DNA of 64,000 bases from contig CADCSX010000001.1 in the NCBI GenBank assembly GCA_902805475.1, forward strand, positions 62,001 through 126,000. The letters run 5' to 3'. Below, one piece after another: positions 37,103-48,560 of this stretch. Position 1 is the stretch's first letter, and each line of letters starts with the position of its first letter. This stretch comes from Entonaema liquescens. Lineage: Eukaryota > Ascomycota > Sordariomycetes > Xylariales > Xylariaceae. The notes beneath the pieces are model-generated. The model searched no databases and had not been told where the DNA came from. It saw only the letters and a list, made by a program, of their open reading frames with translations. Both the position numbers and the translations under genes were made by a program.

Positions 37103-37700
37103 TTAACGTCCTAATATTTCGAGATGCTTCCATCGCTTAAGGCGTAGGAAAAGCCAGACCAGACCAAAAGTCATGCCTAGAACAAATACTCCTATTCCTA
37201 CACCGATACCGGCCGATTCCCCTTGAGATAACTCTGACTTTTCGTTATCCGGAGCTGTTGTGGTGCTTCCTGCGGCGGCCTTAGTTACGTTGTTGGCCCC
37301 ATAACATACCAGGTTATGGATAAGATTGTCTTAAGATTACCTCACTAGCTTCGAGCAGTTGAAGTCGTCGTTCCACGCGTTTATAGTGACGTTACCTGGC
37401 ACTACTGCCAAGACTGGGAATATATTTACCTATACCCGAAGACCTATTCATCATTTAGTAGTAGAACAAATGGGCTTGGTAACTCGATGTTCGGCATATA
37501 ATATAATGTCCAAACCTACTTATTGATATACCCTGTAATGTGGATGTTGTCAACTCGTCGTAACTCTGGAAACCAAGGTATACCTAGTAGGTAGTATTAG
37601 GATTGTCGATTATAGATAGGATTTTGATCTCTGAAAGCTCTGGGGAACTCAAAGTGCAGTTCGTATTGTTGTGGGTGGAGATATTTTTGTTTATTCTTTC
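37103..37700 (-). pseudogene. Decayed L-domain (Ecm33-like) membrane protein, 3' part
   Basis: Minus-strand fragments in order: CTLSSPELSEIKILSIIDNP (about 37660-37590), FPELRRVDNIHITGY (about 37575-37530), NVTINAWNDDFNCSKL (exon ending 37346) and a last exon 37280..37103 with a single membrane span (GIGVGIGVFVLGMTFGLVW) and a basic tail. This order matches the receptor-L-domain repeats of Ecm33/Sps2-type cell-wall proteins. The pieces sit in different frames with stops between them (TAG after INK and after TTY). No 5' part was found, so it looks like a remnant. Confidence 0.45.
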
Positions 37701-39168
37701 TAGCTCGGGAAGTTCTATCTAACACGCTAACCATATTGTCGTTTACCTGTAGATATGATCCAATTGAATTGATTTGGGCAATATCCTTAAATGTACCTCA
37801 GTCAAGTAGGAATTGCTAAAGTAACACTCCTCTATCATAAGGGTGTTATTGACTCAGAGACAATTGCCAAGAGAGAAGATTCAAGAATGGAACTTCAGAA
37901 AAAGGGGGGTATCAGCACAGAAAATTGTGGTATCCTTATAACGCCACTATATAATTCGTTATTCGTTGTCATAGTAAGTGAGACTGGGTCTATGAGATAA
38001 TAGTAATCGGCTAGTAAGAATAAACTAAATAGGTGGACTTAGAACTGCGTAAAGACAACACGCAGGGACCCGGATTTTGGTGGTGTAACCCCGGCCGTTA
38101 CCTCCAGAAATAGGGGCTTACTGACAGTCCTACTCCGCCCCCTTATGGTTGGGTCTGTATGCAATGCTTCAAGGCCAAGTGTAAATATATTTCTCGACGG
38201 GATGAGGTGGATAGCTTAAGTGGAGGATGCGCTCAGTTTGATTAGCTCTAGGTAATAAGGAGTACTCAAACGATGAAGCATTTGCATTTAAAATTCGCCT
38301 ATAGGTTCTTACGTAAAAAGCCCGAGAGTCGCGAGAAGCGACGCACTCTTCCACAAATGCAATGCGCCCCCCTGTCCCTATTCACTACAGGGCATTGTGC
38401 AGCCAATTATGAGGACTTGAAGGGCTTTAACCCCTGAACTACAACTCCGAGGTAAGATAGGGGAGAAACGCACGAGATAACAAGATTGTTAATGCCTGAT
38501 GAGGGAAATACTCGTTGCACGAGTCCATTGAACCGCGCTCTGCATGAACGAAGCAATCAATACAGCAAATTCACACTTGCTAGTAATAGATGGTAGTAAC
38601 AATACAACTAGCTTAGTTCATATAGAATGTCTATGACGTTCTGTCAATGCGATCAAGTCATGGCTGGACGTCCTTTTCGCCTTTTCCCCTTTTGAGTTGC
38701 GAAGCTTCTCTTTGCATTTCTGGGTACAACTAGGACGCTACGTTGTGATTTTATAGGCTCTCAACAATTAAACATTTGAAGTAGGACTGTAAAGCCGTAT
38801 GGAACAAGGTAGAGATGTACCTACTCAGTGCTTGACCGCGTATCTGAAAAACTAGAGCTTGCTGGAATCAAAACCGGTGAATAGATTGAGGAATAACGTA
38901 TTCGCACAGTTTGCGAAATTATTCCAAAAATTGCGTTGGTGTGTTATCCCCAAGATAGTGTTAGAGACAGGAGATACATTGACCTGGATATGAGGCACTA
39001 ATACGGAAATCGGTGGTGGTAGCTAAGTTCAAGGCGAAGTCGGACATCCCATTGAACTCGGGAGTAAAAGCCGGTGAGATAAATTCTTCTTTAGGGTTAC
39101 GTGAGCTGATTGCTTCAATATAATATCTTTTACAATGTATTCTTGATGCTTGAGGCCGGTAGGCTTAC
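37701..39168. other. Intergenic spacer
   Basis: About 1.5 kb with no conserved frame. A tRNA A-box-like word at 38420-38450 (minus) lacks a B box and folding partner. The 3' end of the adenylate-forming reductase gene lies at the right edge. Confidence 0.45.
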
Positions 39169-42100
39169 TTAGAGGTTCCAATCTCTCAGCCAAGAGGTTA
39201 GCAGCTCCTTATCTATAACAGGAAACTCTACCCTTGATACCCTTTTGGCATGCTCCGTTTCATACTTCAAAGTGTCTGTGCCATTTCCAAGCATCTGGTA
39301 AAAGTCTAACATCTTCAGCGCAGGTAGATCAGCTATGTCTTGGCGGCTCGGATCTGAGATGCTTCGCAGCTTATTAACCCACTCGCTCAAGGGTATCGCT
39401 TTTGGAGTCCCTATTAATTCGCTCACGGTTTCGATGAGTAAGCTCCAGGGTTGTGCTTTATTAGAAGCAACGTTGTATACCTGAGCTTTCTCTTGAGCAG
39501 GATAGAGACTGAAGCTCTGCAACATCTCGGCAACAATATCTACGGGTACCCAGTCTACTGGGACAACCGAGCTTGGGATATAGTCAAGCTTTTTTGAAGT
39601 CCGTATGATTGCTGATATCCACACTTGTTCCGCCCAAGTACCAGCAGCGCCTAGGCTTGGGCCGCCAACTTGACCTATACGAACAATAGAGACAGGTATG
39701 CCTGATGTCCTATTTGCGGTAACGAGTATCCGTTCGGCTGCTAATTTAGATTGGCCATACCCAGTATTCATTGCGGCAAGGGCATCATCGACAGGAGCCT
39801 CGGGGGCCATTGCTTTGATAGCGAGATTTTCGATCGAGGACACTGAACTAACAAAAACAACGCGCATATTATGCTTACTCGCCACCGACAGATCAACTAA
39901 ATCCCGAGCTGCCTTCAGGAAAGGTTCGAACGACCGGATCGCGAGACCAAAATCCAGTCTCCACGAATTATAAACGACGATATCTACGTCATTGACTATT
40001 TGATTATAGTTCTCTTGGCTAAGCCCAAGAAGCAGAGCCTCAAGCTTCACCTGAATATATGTAAGCTTATGTAGAAGACTGCCCAAGGAATTATCTACGC
40101 CGCCGAGCGCTTTGGTTTGCCTTTCTTGTGCATCGCAGCTCTCGCTACGGTTGAGGCAATATATTCGTTGAATTTCTGGGTTCTTTAGTAGCGTTGTCAC
40201 GAAGTAAGTACCAAGATAACCTGTTGAGCCAAGTAGAGCAACCGTAGAGGTAAGTCGAACCACCGTTACTGGGGCCACCCTAGTGGGGGCCACCCATTTC
40301 CCATACAAACTCAACAAAGTCATATATCTGTAATTAATTTAATAAAATAGATAGAAATACGCGGCTCTCTCCTTTAAGATAAGCATTGCATGCTTAATAC
40401 ATACATAAGTTAGAATAGTTCTTGGATAAGTATTTGTGGCTCAGTGAGTACAAGTATAAACGCTAATAGACGTATATATAAATTTGTATGTATAGCTGTT
40501 AGCGTTAATAAATTGTAATAACTTTACGAATATTTAATTTAAAAATATAAAATTTATATAATTAAATAGCGAATTTTCTAATTTATATTTTTAGATAAAG
40601 ATATATGTATAGAAAAAATATTGGGGGGAATTATGGCGGTTTATAAATATTTAATATTTTTGAAGCTAAATTCCCATACATTTTCATTTTTTTATATCTC
40701 GAAAAATAACCAAAATTAATAACTTTTACTTTTTTACTGCTTAAACGTCAAATACAAAAATTGAAAAAAATTAAATGATCTATAATCAAAGTAAAAAAGT
40801 AGTAAATAAAGATTGTGTATTTTTATTTATTTTATTGGATTAATTGCAGGTATGCGGTTTTGCTAAATTTGTATGGGAAATGGGTGGCCCCCACTAGGGT
40901 GGCCCCAGTAACGGTGGTTCGACTTACGTGAGTTTTGGATTGCTCGGGACGCCGGTTTAGATGGTAGGTCTTTCACATGTCGAGCCACAGCCTCGTCTAT
41001 AGCGTAGCGCTGGTCTATCTGTGAGTCTTCACCAGGAACGATCCCTTCGTTTAAAAATGCCAATAACACTTTTGAAAGATCGGTAAGAGTTGGATTGCGA
41101 AAGATTGTACGCGGTGAGATCCACGTAACAGTACTTGAAGTATGGTTGACCAGGCTTCGTTTCAAATTAGCAATAACCTCCAAGGTCTGCACCGAGTCGA
41201 GGCCATGCGCAAAGAGATCATCGTCCTCTTGGATATACACTAGTGGGTGAAAAGACAATGTAATGATCTGTCTCAGAAAATTGACGATTGCGGACCGCTC
41301 ATAACCAGCCTCGGGTGCTGCCTCTAAGCTGACTCCGACGACTGGGTCTTGAGACAAGTCCGAATAAGCCTTCTTTATCTCTTTTTCGTAGGAATCTTCG
41401 GTCAGCTTGCGTATAATGGTTCCTTTCCCTGTCCTAGGGAAAGGTTTCTCGGGCGCGGCAACAATCACCTTATCCCTAGCAACACGTCCTTGACCCGGAA
41501 TGTGCTCATTAGCTTCATTGATTCGTGGCCATAATGCTTCTAAGAAGTCTGCGTCTGGATGCTCTCTAGGCTCCAGGAGAAGTGCTGACTGGATCCTTCC
41601 ATTACCAATGACGATTGCACCCTTCACGGACGGGTGTCCTTGGACATGTTGCTCAAATGGGATGGGATTGACCTTCTCCCCATTAGCCAGCACAAGAATA
41701 TCATCCTTGCGACCATAATATTTGAAGAGATTAGGTTTCTCAGGGTGCTGTGTAAACAGGTCTTTCGTATAGTAGGGGTTGGTGCCAGGTAGGTTATGAT
41801 AAAGAGGACACGTGTCTTTAGTGCTTTCATCTGCAAATATAACCAACTCGTAGGTCTTAAGGTTAGGGTCATACAGTTGCATTTCATGCTTAAGGCGGGG
41901 ATTGAACTCGTGGTATATCCAGTCGTCTGCAGACTTCGATAGTTCAGGCAAAGGGAATGTTTCTGTGGAACCGATGAAGTTGAAAAGCCGAACGGCGTCT
42001 TTAATGCTGTTTCCTACCGTGGCAGGTAGAGGAGCTCCTGCGCATGCAAGAAACTCTAGGCTCTTGATCAAATCTATGCCTGCTGGGTCTTGTAGGAGCT

Positions 42101-43170
42101 GTTCTACCAGTGCAGGTGTGACCATAATTCCACGTAGCTTTTGTTGTTGCGCTATTTCTTTTAGTAGAACCGCGTCCGGAGCAACGTGGGGTGGTCCGAG
42201 TACAAGAGACACAGTATTGCAAATTGCATGATCTTCCTTTATTAGTATCAATAAAGGTTTCATTGCTTCAACAGAACTTACTCAAGAAGAATACAAAGCC
42301 TCCAAGCTGTGTGCCAAGTCAGATCTGAGATTTCAGCATATAGGCCTGGGTGGACTTACATGGAAGAACGGTAGCATAAGGTATAAGCGCGCTTCGCCGT
42401 CAAGTTTAAACACGGTAGAATCTTGTTTCTTACGACCCTCTGGTGCTGGTAAATTGTGTTCGTTATCGTGAGCGGCCCAAGATCCGTGGGTGCATGTTAT
42501 CGGTTTCGGCAAACCTATAATTCATTTAGCCCGGTTTAACTAGTATAATTAGAGGAGCTTATTTCTTGCCGGTTGATCCAGAAGAATGGAGTACCACAAA
42601 CGGGTCATTCCTAGCTTCATCAAAGCTTTTCGGATAGGGGTACAGTTCTGGATTGCTCTCTAACATCTCCTCTAAGGAAGGGACTGGACTACTGCTAACT
42701 GAGGGTGCTATAGATAGTAACGGTTTAATTAAGGGGGTGATTTCTGCAGTATAAAGAAGCTTTGTGCTCCCCGTCTCCTTCATTAATGCGGAATTGGTAG
42801 CTGGTGGGTTTCGAGGTGACGGAACGAAAAGCTACGAGAGTCAGCGAGGCCAGCTTTTAAGAGTCTCGTGATAGACCTTGTATCCTGCTTTGACTGCACC
42901 TAGAAGAGTGACCGGGCCTCGAAGATCGGATAACCCAATATACGTAATGGTTTCAAAGCTGTCACTCCTGCCGAAGGAATTTTCTAGCCATTTAGCCATG
43001 AAATTAACACAGCGTGCAAGATCGGCCACTGAGACATCTCTGTATCCGTCTTTTATATCCGAGGTCTTTGGTATGGCAGCGTAAACCCTAAGGGGGTCTT
43101 TTTGGGCGAATTCATCTAGAACCTGCGGGATGAGTCTTCGCCCGTATGCTGAAGCGCTGCTTGCTGGCAT
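39169..43170 (-). CDS. Adenylate-forming reductase (NRPS-like A-T-R), with a transposon in the gene
   Basis: Six exons in transcription order: 43170..42877, 42831..42570, 42514..42360, 42306..42282, 42232..40928 and 40268..39169, 1046 residues, normal for fungal A-T-R enzymes that activate a carboxylic acid as AMP ester, load it on a carrier arm and release it reductively. Visible: core SSGSTG at the exon 2/3 junction, YYGRKDDILVLANGEKV and the GKGTIIRK lysine loop in exon 5, carrier motif FAHGLDSVQ (Ser592), then a Rossmann LLGSTGYLG near residue 695 and YGQSK (Tyr/Lys pair). Intron 2 is GC-AG (42569-42515). The last intron, 40927-40269, is almost wholly a 672 bp transposon. If unspliced, translation stops at 40863 and the reductase domain is lost. 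Substrate unknown. Confidence 0.85.
40253..40924. mobile_element. 672 bp MITE-like element with identical 57 bp inverted repeats, flanked by TA
   Basis: The left arm 40253-40309 (starting AGTCGAACCACCG) and right arm 40868-40924 are exact reverse complements over 57 bp. TA flanks both ends (40251-40252, 40925-40926). Each arm holds two GGGGCCACCC-like words. The 560 bp core is A/T-rich, without coding capacity. The AGTC start with TA duplication recalls Fot1/pogo-type fungal elements (from memory, not aligned). Deleting the element and one TA restores an uninterrupted reading frame between the carrier and reductase domains. Identical arms imply a recent insertion. Confidence 0.93.
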
Positions 43171-44470
43171 GATGAATGATAGTTGAGTAAAATGGCTAAA
43201 GGAATCTAAGAATAAAGAGAAATATTTGGAAAAAATAGAGCTCGTAAATATACCTTCTCATTAGCTCCTCTTGTTCTTATGTATTAGATCTTCATCCACG
43301 TTAGGTAGGGGGGGCTGCCCAGCACACTTGCTGGTATGCTTCACAACATTATCATACTAATGCCAACAGTGGAATAACAGGGCGGGGTAATGACCAGCAT
43401 GGCTCAGATCTACACAACTGGAATAGAGTAATACGTAAAAGGCAAAGCACACATTGATTCGACAGGGGTATATATAATCCCAGTGGGACTGCTTTGAGGT
43501 TATGATTTGAATGGCGAGTCCTGAGATTATTTGTGACCTATGAGAAAAAAGTCTGGGCACAGACGATAAAGCGATGGGATTTGAGATAACTATCGTCCCT
43601 TGATGCTAGTTCTCCACATCGGGGCTATATAAATTGATGAAGCTCATGGCTGAGTTCTAGCGCATCGTCAAGGATACCACGTTGAAGGGCGTTCTCTCCC
43701 TATAGCACATCGATGGAGGAAGAGGCTCTAGACACAGAGTAGACTGAGGGCAAGAAATCCCACTCGAAGGATCGTTAACGACAAGATAGGCGCGGGTCTC
43801 ATTTTGAAGGTCTGGTTGTTGGTCAAGGCATTCTGCCCACTACAAACCAAGAGCTCTGAGGCTCCGTAAATATAAGTCGCGGCTTTAGACGTGTGTAACC
43901 TTTGAGTAATAAGTATCATCGTGTCTAAGCCTACATGTCGCATTTGAAGGTTACATGATATCCGGGATGATACCTGATATTATGTGTTTGTAGTTGTTTT
44001 CAACGTTTTGTAATCACGACAGGAATGTCTCTTTTATTAGGTATGTAAGCGATTATTTCGACGCGTGGTGGTTTCCTCTGGAGGGAGCATGATGACGTAA
44101 GGCAAATTAGAGGTAGTAAGTACTTGCTTTTTTTAGGTATTATCAACCTTTAATTTTAGGTACATAACCTATCCGATTTACCTGGTCGCCTCATACCATG
44201 TATCTGTACCTTACCTATGATACTGTTTCAGCCATGTCCATAGAACTTCCGGTCCTCACTCTTGCCGATGCGACAGCGTAGTCAACCTAGCTATTACGTA
44301 ACGGGAGTACATCAAGGGGCGTGTGGTTGACCCTAACTAAGAAAGGTGCCACAACCCCAACTTCCCTCACCTACGCCCAAGCTCTTGATGAAGCACTCTG
44401 CCATGGGTGGATTGACGGGCAAGCTCGTAAAGGCAATGGAGAAAACGCGGTTATGTGCTATGCATAGTAA
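43171..44470. other. Intergenic spacer
   Basis: About 1.3 kb holding the adenylate-forming reductase promoter. Short frames (43357-43560 and 43728-43943 minus, 44346-44600 plus) have no recognisable features. Confidence 0.5.
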
Positions 44471-47400
44471 GCATGTTTATTATGCGCATAATAGATTTAT
44501 TATGCGATATAATGTTATTATACGTTATTATGCGTATAATATTATACAATTTACGTATAATGCGTATAATTTAACGAAAATTTCTTTATATATTATATAA
44601 TAATAATAATAATATTTATTTTAATTTAAAATATTTTTAAATTTAATTAAAATATTTTTTAAAAATAATATTACGTTTAATTAATTTATTTTTATTAATT
44701 AAAATTTTTTAATATAAAAATAAATTATTTATAAATATTATAAAAAAAAATTATATATTAAATTAAATTTATTTAATTTACGTTATTATTTAATTAATTA
44801 TTTATATTTTTTATTAAATATATTTAAATTAATAAAAATTTAAATTATTATTTATTATTTCGTTTATTATTTTAAATAATAAATTTATTAATTTATATAT
44901 TTATAAATTTAACGCGTTATTTTATATATAAAATTCGTAATTATAATTTTAATTTTATTAAATTTATATATATATAATTTTAAAAAATTTTAAATATAAT
45001 ATTTTAATAATAAATTAATTTTATTTTTATATTAACACGCCGAATAATTGAAAATTTTATTTCGTTATACGTATAATAAATTTATTATACGTTATTATAT
45101 GTCATTATACGATATAATACGTTATACGTATAATAAAATTAACATTTTTAATATATAACGTAATCCACAAATTAACGGTTTATACGAGTTAATAATTTAA
45201 AAATTAACATTTTTTACGAAAAATTATAATTTTTATAATTAAAACGCGTTAAATTAATTAAAAAAAAATTTAATTATCATTATTATTTATTTTTATTTTT
45301 TTTTAACAAATTTACGCGTTATAATTTATATTACCGTAAATTTTATAACGTTAAAAACCTCGTCGTTACTTTTTAAATAATTTTTTTTCAACGTATATTT
45401 CGTTATTTACATTATTATTATTTTTTTTTTCGCATAATAAATTAATTGCTTTTTTTTAAATAAAAAATCTTTTTCGTTATAATTATTTATTTTTTAATCA
45501 TTAACATTTAAAAAACATATAATTTATTTTTCGAAAATTTAAAATTTTTTTTTTTAATAACGTTATTTTATATAATAATTTATACATCGTTTTATTTAAT
45601 TTATTAATAACAATTATAAACTTTATTAACAAATTAAAATAATAATTTATAATCCCATTTTTAACATAAATAAATTAATAAATAATTTTGTTAAAATTAT
45701 TTAATATTTTTAAAATTTAAAATAAATTAAAAAACTTAAAATTTAAAATAAATATTCGAACAATTTAAATAACGTTAAATTTTAAAATAATTTTATTTAC
45801 ATTTAACGAAATTAACTTAATAACTTTAAACCCGGCCCGAATATTTATAAACGTAAAAATGGTTTTATACGTTTATCGAAACGCAAGAAAAAAATCTTTT
45901 TTTTTAATATAAATAAAATTACAATATATTAAATTTTTAATTATTAACCCGTACACGCATTTTAAAATTAAAAAAACAATTACATTTAAAAATTAAAATT
46001 TATAAAATAAATAAATAAACATATAAAAATATATAATATCGTTATTATAATAATATTTTCGAAATTTCATTAATATATAATTTTCGTAACCGTTAAAAAT
46101 TAAAAACTATTTACAATTTATTATACATTTTTTTATATATTTATTAAAATATTTTAATTATTTTAAATTAATTTAATTTATTATTTAACCGTTATTAAAA
46201 AATTTAATTATTTAATTAAATAAAAATCCATTATTATAATATTAAAATATAAAATATATTTTATTTATAATAATAATAAAAAACGAAATTGTTTAATTTT
46301 AAAAATTAATAAATTAAATTGTTATAAATTATTTTTTATTATTAAATATCGTTTAATAAAATTAATAATAACGTTTTAAATTTATAATAATTATATTTAT
46401 AATAATTATTTTTATTATAAAATTTATTTCATTAAAATTATATATATTTTTAAACGTAATTTTTTTTTTTTAATTATAACGTTAATAAAATTAAATTAAA
46501 TTTAATAAATTTTAAAATTTTCGTAAAAAACTTTTTAATAATTTATTTAATAATTTAAACGCGTTTTAAATTTAAATTATCGCCGTATAAAAATAAAAAT
46601 TTAATTAACGTTAACATAACCGCCGTCACGTTTAATTAATAATATATTTGTTATTTTTTTTAACGTAAATAATTCGAAAAAAAAATGCTTACGTATTTAA
46701 TTTAATTATACGTTTAATTACCGTATTTTTTTCCAATTTAATTAATTTTTAACGTAGTTCGATTATATTAACGCATTATTAACGTTTATTAATTTTTCCG
46801 TATAATATTTTATATAAAATTAAATAAATTTATATTACGTATTTTATATTAAAATTTTTATTTCGTTTAATAATAATAAACGTTAATTATATTTTAATTT
46901 TTTTTAAAACTTAAAACATTATAAATTAATTAAGTTATTAATGTTTAAAATTGGAAAATGGTATTTTAATATAAAAATAAGCCGTTAACTCGTGTGGGCC
47001 GTTAACCCGTGGATTACGTTAACGGTTTACGTTACGTGTTACACGAAATAATTAATTAAAACGTAATGTCGAGCACGTAACGCGTTTTAAACGCGAAAAC
47101 CGTATAACGAAAACGAAACGACGCGTCGTTAAAATTATTAAAATAAACGGTTTATAATAAATTATATATACCATTTTATTAAAATCGATTTTAATTAATT
47201 ATTAAATTAAATTTAATTAAACGTTAATTAATTTTATTATTAAAATATTTAAAATTTAATAATTAATATTTATATTTTATATAAATAAATTAAATATATT
47301 ATTTTAAATTATTTATTAAAATAATATTATTTTTATAAAAAAATAATATATTATTTTAAAAAAATTATATTTAAATAAATATTTTATACGAAATTATATA

Positions 47401-47795
47401 TAAATATTTAAATAATTTATAATATAATTTATAATATAATTTATTTAATAAATATTATTTTAATATAATTTTTTAAATTATTAAATTATATTATATATAA
47501 TATAATTTATTAAATTTTAATTTTTATATAAAATTCGTATATTTATTTATTTATTTATTTTATTAAAAATAAATAAAATAAATAAATTAAATAATTTAAA
47601 TAATTTAAATAAATTATTTATTTATTTATTTATATAATTAATTATTTAATTAATTATTTAATTATTTAAATAAATTAAATAAAATTTTAAATAAAAAATT
47701 TAATTATATATAATTTTATACGAAACGTTAAATTTTTCGTCGTTAAACTTAAAATATATATTTAATAATCATATATAATTCGTATTACGCATAAG
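44471..47795. repeat. 3.3 kb A/T block, RIP-mutated transposon remains
   Basis: Near-pure A/T with sharp edges and no coding frame; residual C/G again mainly as CG. The left edge is built of palindromic words such as TTATGCGCATAATA (44480-44580), with related RIP-shifted words at 45055-45130 and a TTATGCGTAATACG word in reverse orientation at the right edge (about 47776-47793), perhaps worn terminal repeats. Separates the reductase from the ABC transporter. Confidence 0.75.
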
Positions 47796-47800
47796 TAGAT

Positions 47801-48145
47801 ATGATGTATATGGCTTGTGCATACGTTAAGGATAAATTACCCTTTACAGCCACCAAAAATCGATTTTGGCAAAGTGGCTCTTATGGTCCGCCATACGGCC
47901 GCTGGGATGCCGCATACGCAAGGCAAGCAACCGCAGAGCTGCCGGATAACTTCCTCATTGTAGTCGCCGCTGTATCTGCAGCACAAGCCGTGTTCGAGAC
48001 ATTATCGCGACAGAATCGCTTCTTCATGTACTATCGCCTGAAATCGCTAAAGACCCAAGCTGGACGCGAGAAGAGGATTGCTGCATTTGTTAGCATGCTA
48101 GCGGCGAGATACCGTATTCTCAGAAACAGCCTGCGCAGTCTTTAA
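47801..48145 (+). pseudogene. YdeI/OmdA-type protein, C-terminal fragment
   Basis: From about 47908 the frame reads GRWDAAYARQATAELPDNF, then AQAVFETLSRQNRFFMYYRL and KTQAGREKRIAAFVSMLA. This succession is the conserved C-terminal part of the YdeI/OmpD-associated (OmdA) family, found in bacteria and fungi. The upstream 35 residues (from an ATG at 47801) do not resemble the family, and the N-terminal domain that should precede is replaced by the A/T block, so the gene is probably truncated by transposon insertion and RIP. An undetected upstream exon cannot be excluded. Function of the family is unclear (stress or bacteriocin resistance in bacteria). Confidence 0.5.
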
Positions 48146-48560
48146 GTCCAGCGACGCCGGTTATTGACTACACTAGAGATACGAAGAGACCATGTATATT
48201 TGACAGTCACCGAGCAGTTCGAAGGTCTGCGCGCGTATCTCAACGCATAAAACGGCCTCCTTGAAAGACAGAATACCATCAAAGATGATGCAATATTCTG
48301 GGGGTATATGTTAATCCCGTTAGCAATACCCGCCAGCCAAGCTAGAGCGGCGTGTAGACAAGATGAGATGGGCCTCATCCCTATATTAGGTGACAGGTGA
48401 GGATGCTCTTACCATTATTCACATTCATCAACATTAATTTCTATCCATACACTTGCTTCGATCGTCTATTAGATTACAGGTATATGCGTTCTTCTTCTCC
48501 TTCCCTAGGTAATTCGTGTTTCCACCCCTTTACCTTTAATATTTTAATATGACACCAATG
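48146..48560. other. Spacer between OmdA fragment and ABC transporter
   Basis: About 415 bp. A plus-strand reading (48149-48400) is open apart from one TAA and may be the relic of a coding sequence, but I do not recognise it. Confidence 0.4.

Noticed and set aside
38405..38450. tRNA A-box-like word on the minus strand
   Set aside because: No B box at the right distance and no cloverleaf pairing.
44471..47795. CRISPR-like or centromeric satellite array
   Set aside because: The palindromic words are irregular in spacing and sequence and the organism is a eukaryote; no higher-order tandem unit is visible.
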